From Pontibacter aquaedesilientis (GTDB lineage: Bacteria; Bacteroidota; Bacteroidia; Cytophagales; Hymenobacteraceae), in the NCBI RefSeq assembly GCF_014773225.1, contig NZ_JACXAJ010000001.1, positions 124,001 to 188,000 of the forward strand: DNA of 64,000 nucleotides. Reading direction: 5' to 3'. The position numbers and the translations under genes are program-made. The notes beneath the pieces were generated by a model that was not told the DNA's origin, searched no databases, and worked only from the letters and a program-made list of their open reading frames with translations. Position 1 is the stretch's first letter; every line of letters begins with the position of its first letter. This document shows, one piece after another, positions 61,526 through 64,000 of this stretch.

Positions 61526-61563
61526 AGAAAGGCCCCCGCTTAATTTCAAGCAGGGGCCTTTCT
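61526..61563. terminator. Hairpin between convergent amylase and M48 genes
   Basis: AGAAAGGCCCC / GGGGCCTTTCT, 11 perfect pairs (61526-61536 with 61553-61563), one mismatch and 4 more pairs, loop of 6. T-runs are short, but the position after two convergent genes suits a bidirectional terminator. Confidence 0.8.
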
Positions 61564-61598
61564 GTTAATTAGATTTTATCACATTTAACTAAAGCGGC

Positions 61599-63038
61599 TT
61601 ATTTGCCGATAACCTTGATCATGGTGCCGGCCTGTACCTGATCTGAAAGTTCCATGCCATTCAGCACGGCAAATTCGTTCAGCCGGGCCTCGGGTATCTT
61701 GTTGTTTCGCAGGGCCTGGTTAAGGGTCGTGCTTTGGTTTACCGTCACAATGCGGATACGCTCCGGTTGGCGGTTTAGCTTTTCCGGGTCGCTGAGCTTC
61801 CTGAAACTCTGCATGCTGTTGCTGAAGAGCTGGAAGTAGTTGTTAAAGTTGTTAGCCGCCGTGATCCCCATCAGGCTATAGATATATTTGTCGTACTGGA
61901 TCAGGTAAGTAAGCGTACGGATGGTCTGCTGCTGTTGCTGCTGGTCAGCTATCATGGCAATGGCATTCATTCCGTTTACTGTCACCTGTTTCGCCTCCGA
62001 GGCCGTGAGCTGGTAACGCTCCAGGGTTTGCTGGGCGGCTTCCTCCAGGTTGGCGCCGGGGGCCAGGGTAAGCACCATCATCGCGCTGCCGTCCTTGGCG
62101 GCCATCTGTACCTGCTGCGGGGAGTTCTGGTAGTCCCAGTTGGTAGGTATGGCATATTGGAATTTCAGTTCCGGATGATAAAACACGCTGTTCTCCACGA
62201 AACCCTGCTTCGGGTCTTCACCATAGACCATGCCGTTGATCATTTTCAGGTAATTGTTGCGGTTGATCTGCGCATTGGTCAGGTTCTGCTTTCTTTTTTC
62301 TTCTGCTGCTAACTTAGTTACCGTGGTGTAGCGGTCGCCTGGGTCGGGGTGGGTGGAAAGGAAGGAGGGCAACTGAGACTGGCCGTTTTCTTCCTGCTTG
62401 CGTTGCAGCGTGATGAAGAAGTCTGCCATCTCTTTGGCATCATAGCCTATTTTGGTGGAGTACTCCACACCCAAACGATCCGACTCGCGCTCGGCGTCAC
62501 GGCCATATTTGAGCATGAGCAGGCCAAGGCCTTGCGAAACTTCCTGACCGTATTGCGCAATCGTGGGCGAGAGGATCATGCCGAGCAGCAGGCCGCCCTG
62601 CGTCAGGATGGATTTGCTTTGCTGCTGCGCCGAGTGGCGTGCAGTGATGTGGCCGATCTCATGGCCCAACACCCCGGCAAACTGCGCCTCGTTGTTAAAG
62701 TGCGCCATGATGCCCCGGGTGAAGTACACATAGCCGCCCGGCACTGCAAAGGCGTTGATCACGGGGGAGTCCACGATCTTGAATTCGTAATTAAGATTGC
62801 TGCGGTGTGAGACAGCCGCCATTTTCTGCCCTTTCTCGCTGATAAAGCGCTGCAGGGCGGGGTCTTCGTATAGTCCAAACTGGGCAACTATCTGGGGGTC
62901 TGCTTCCTTGCCCAAAGCGATCTCCTGGCTTTCGGACATCAGCATAACGTCCTTCTTGCCGGTTACCGGGTTGGTGGAGCAGGAACTGGCCATCAGAAAG
63001 ACAGACGCCAGTAATCCGGTTATTATTTTCTTTTTCAT
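61599..63038 (-). CDS. M48-family metalloprotease lipoprotein with LysM-like C-terminus
   Basis: 479 residues from the ATG at 63038 (MKKKIITGLLASVFL); the longer frame starts upstream of an inverted repeat and is rejected. Lipobox MASS-Cys near residue 20. The zinc motif HEIGH is in GVLGHEIGHITARH, the third ligand Glu in GRDAERESDRLGVEY, and THPDPGDRY is the BepA/LoiP-type loop. The C-terminal part (about 330-479) has an uncharacterised domain and a LysM-like end (LNEFAVLNGMELSDQVQAGTMIKVI). A periplasmic or outer-membrane quality-control protease, with no TPR domain unlike BepA. Confidence 0.92.
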   Translation of the reverse strand: MKKKIITGLLASVFLMASSCSTNPVTGKKDVMLMSESQEIALGKEADPQIVAQFGLYEDPALQRFISEKGQKMAAVSHRSNLNYEFKIVDSPVINAFAVPGGYVYFTRGIMAHFNNEAQFAGVLGHEIGHITARHSAQQQSKSILTQGGLLLGMILSPTIAQYGQEVSQGLGLLMLKYGRDAERESDRLGVEYSTKIGYDAKEMADFFITLQRKQEENGQSQLPSFLSTHPDPGDRYTTVTKLAAEEKRKQNLTNAQINRNNYLKMINGMVYGEDPKQGFVENSVFYHPELKFQYAIPTNWDYQNSPQQVQMAAKDGSAMMVLTLAPGANLEEAAQQTLERYQLTASEAKQVTVNGMNAIAMIADQQQQQQTIRTLTYLIQYDKYIYSLMGITAANNFNNYFQLFSNSMQSFRKLSDPEKLNRQPERIRIVTVNQSTTLNQALRNNKIPEARLNEFAVLNGMELSDQVQAGTMIKVIGK

Positions 63039-63071
63039 TGTTTTAGTGTTTAGGGCCCTGCATCTAAACCA

Positions 63072-63115
63072 GTTGCAGGGATACATCTTAGGAAAACTAT
63101 ATGTATCCCTGCAAC
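63072..63115. promoter_or_regulatory. Perfect 15-bp inverted repeat in leader of M48 protease gene
   Basis: GTTGCAGGGATACAT (63072-63086) and ATGTATCCCTGCAAC (63101-63115) are exact inverse complements with a 14-nt loop, 34 nt before the protease start on the minus strand. No T-run follows in either direction, so a plain terminator is unlikely; a regulator site or an mRNA leader stem fits better. A half-similar ATGCAGGG lies at about 63055-63062. Confidence 0.6.
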
Positions 63116-63177
63116 GATGATGCAATTTATTAAGTTGCGATTGCCCTTAGGTCCTTGTTCTCAGGCCGGATATGGTA

Positions 63178-63816
63178 TCAGTCATAACCGGGTATGTTGC
63201 GACCCAGGATGATGTCTCTTTCAGCCATGAGCAAGTCGCCTTGTTTTTGCAAGGAAACAAGGCCGCTGCCGCCCCGGTTAGCCCTGGAAGCCCTGATCTT
63301 CTGACTCAGTAAAGGATCATCGTCAAACAGAAAATCGTCGAGGTAGTAGGCATTTTTATCCGGTTCCTTTACCGTGATGTGGATATGGGCTGGCTCGGTT
63401 CTGGAAGGATAGGTGTGGGGCCGCAAGGTATAGAAGGTATAGCGACCGTCTGGGCCCGTCCTGATCCAGCCACGCAAGTAGCCATGCCGCCTGGCCCAGC
63501 CTGTTTCGTTTCCCCGTTTGGGGTATAGGCCGGTTTCGTCGGTGTGGTATATGTATAGGATGACGCCCCTGGCCGGTGTTACGCCATCTTGCTGGTAAAC
63601 GGTTCCGGTGATTTTCAGCTTATCAGTTCCTGGTTTCCCGAAGGCAGGCAGGGTATCGACGGGCGACAGTGTTTTTTCTCCGTATTCATGTATTGCCTCA
63701 CAGCCCTCGCAGGGACCGCCCACATGTTGCAAGACATCCAGCTTCGTCCGGTTGTCCTGTGCCTGGCAACCTGTGGTGAGTAGGAGTACCGTAAACAAGG
63801 TGCGTAACTTTTTCAT
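63178..63816 (-). CDS. Secreted intradiol ring-cleavage dioxygenase-like lipoprotein
   Basis: 212 residues. Signal peptide with lipobox TTG-Cys17. The protocatechuate/catechol dioxygenase core is present: LKITGTVYQQDGVTPARGVILYIYHTD (split strands), then the non-haem Fe(III) ligand candidates Tyr98 (GLYPK), Tyr136 (PHTYPSR), His144 and His146 (PAHIHI), all in the right order and spacing. Typical members cut catechol rings; lipoprotein versions are common in Bacteroidota and their substrates are unknown. Located in the periplasm or outer membrane. Transcribed toward the M48 gene. Confidence 0.88.
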   Translation of the reverse strand: MKKLRTLFTVLLLTTGCQAQDNRTKLDVLQHVGGPCEGCEAIHEYGEKTLSPVDTLPAFGKPGTDKLKITGTVYQQDGVTPARGVILYIYHTDETGLYPKRGNETGWARRHGYLRGWIRTGPDGRYTFYTLRPHTYPSRTEPAHIHITVKEPDKNAYYLDDFLFDDDPLLSQKIRASRANRGGSGLVSLQKQGDLLMAERDIILGRNIPGYD

Positions 63817-63919
63817 GCCGATAGCTGCTTGGAGTAACTTTCAAAAAGAAGCGTTCTTTAATCTTTTACTTATCCTACGAGCATTAGGGTATCGGATTGA
63901 AGGAAAATGTAAGAAGTAC

Positions 63920-63953
63920 TTTGAAAGTACCTGCCCGATCTTCGTATACTTTG
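63920..63953 (+). promoter_or_regulatory. Possible rightward promoter near window end
   Basis: TTTG at 63920-63923 and TATACTTTG at 63945-63953 loosely resemble the Bacteroidota -33/-7 pair, but the spacing inside the -7 box is off by one. The gene it would serve lies beyond the window. Confidence 0.25.
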
Positions 63954-64000
63954 CTAATCATTCAGGCAATTGCCAATTTTGCTATATGTATACAAGAGAA

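Noticed and set aside
63039..63125. N-terminal extension of the M48 protease
   Set aside because: It would be translated from the inverted repeat and lacks a signal peptide at its start; the ATG at 63038 begins a proper lipoprotein signal.
1..64000. tRNA, rRNA and prophage genes
   Set aside because: No tRNA-like cloverleaf, rRNA stretch, phage structural gene or transposase was noticed on reading; a tRNAscan/Infernal run would settle the RNA part.

Overview
ORGANISM. The window looks like a chromosomal piece of a Bacteroidota bacterium, most likely order Cytophagales and close to Pontibacter/Hymenobacteraceae (inference). The evidence is a SusC/SusD/SusE locus with an ECF sigma factor and FecR anti-sigma factor, an amylase ending in a type IX secretion sorting domain, many hybrid histidine kinases, RluF and CtlX-like enzymes of Bacteroidota type, and the absence of Shine-Dalgarno sequences. 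Most of the window is GC-rich; 35.7-38.3 kb is clearly AT-rich.

LAYOUT. 1-6.4 kb (minus strand): a CHASE3 hybrid kinase followed by a tightly overlapping operon (response regulator, YaiO-like outer-membrane protein, HEAT-repeat membrane protein, GT2 glycosyltransferase cut by the window edge), probably for making and exporting an exopolysaccharide. 6.8-16.5 kb: housekeeping and metabolic genes (Xaa-Pro aminopeptidase, CtlX-like hydrolase, AEC transporter, RluF, HemJ, D-threonine-aldolase-like enzyme, GH25 lysozyme) and a strongly disordered Tyr/Arg/Gly protein. 16.6-19.9 kb: a cellulose-synthase-like GT2 divergent from a lipoprotein glycosidase. 20-25.6 kb: acetyltransferase, small EamA transporter, PepD, DUF2721, an orphan sensory-rhodopsin-transducer homologue and an ALO-type oxidase. 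25.7-32.4 kb: a kinase/CheR/CheB/kinase signalling operon. 32.5-35.6 kb: small membrane and DUF genes and an AlkD-like protein. 38.3-41.3 kb: MgsA, threonine synthase, LysR regulator.

MAIN DISCOVERY. Between 35.7 and 38.24 kb the intergenic gaps are four attC-like sites of 65-66 nt. They bound AT-rich minus-strand cassettes whose two ends are complementary to each other: a BamE-like protein, two unknown proteins, a TTG-start glycine-zipper peptide and a HigBA toxin-antitoxin pair. No integron integrase is in the window, so this is a CALIN-type cassette cluster (attC sites without integrase). A second whole-window signal is the oligomer AGGTATA/TATACCT, seen about 100 times by hand count where about 8 are expected, both inside genes and between them.

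41.4-61.5 kb: an alpha-glucan utilisation locus. An ECF sigma factor, FecR and an STN-domain SusC form a surface-signalling relay. SusD and SusE bind glycan. A GH31 alpha-glucosidase, a GH13 amylase lipoprotein, an aldose 1-epimerase and a six-hairpin glycosidase process it, and a divergent GH13 amylase is exported by T9SS. 61.6-64 kb: an M48 metalloprotease lipoprotein and a secreted intradiol dioxygenase.

START CODONS. Several long open frames begin at TTG or inside intergenic repeats; I moved those starts to the first well-placed ATG and say so in each entry.
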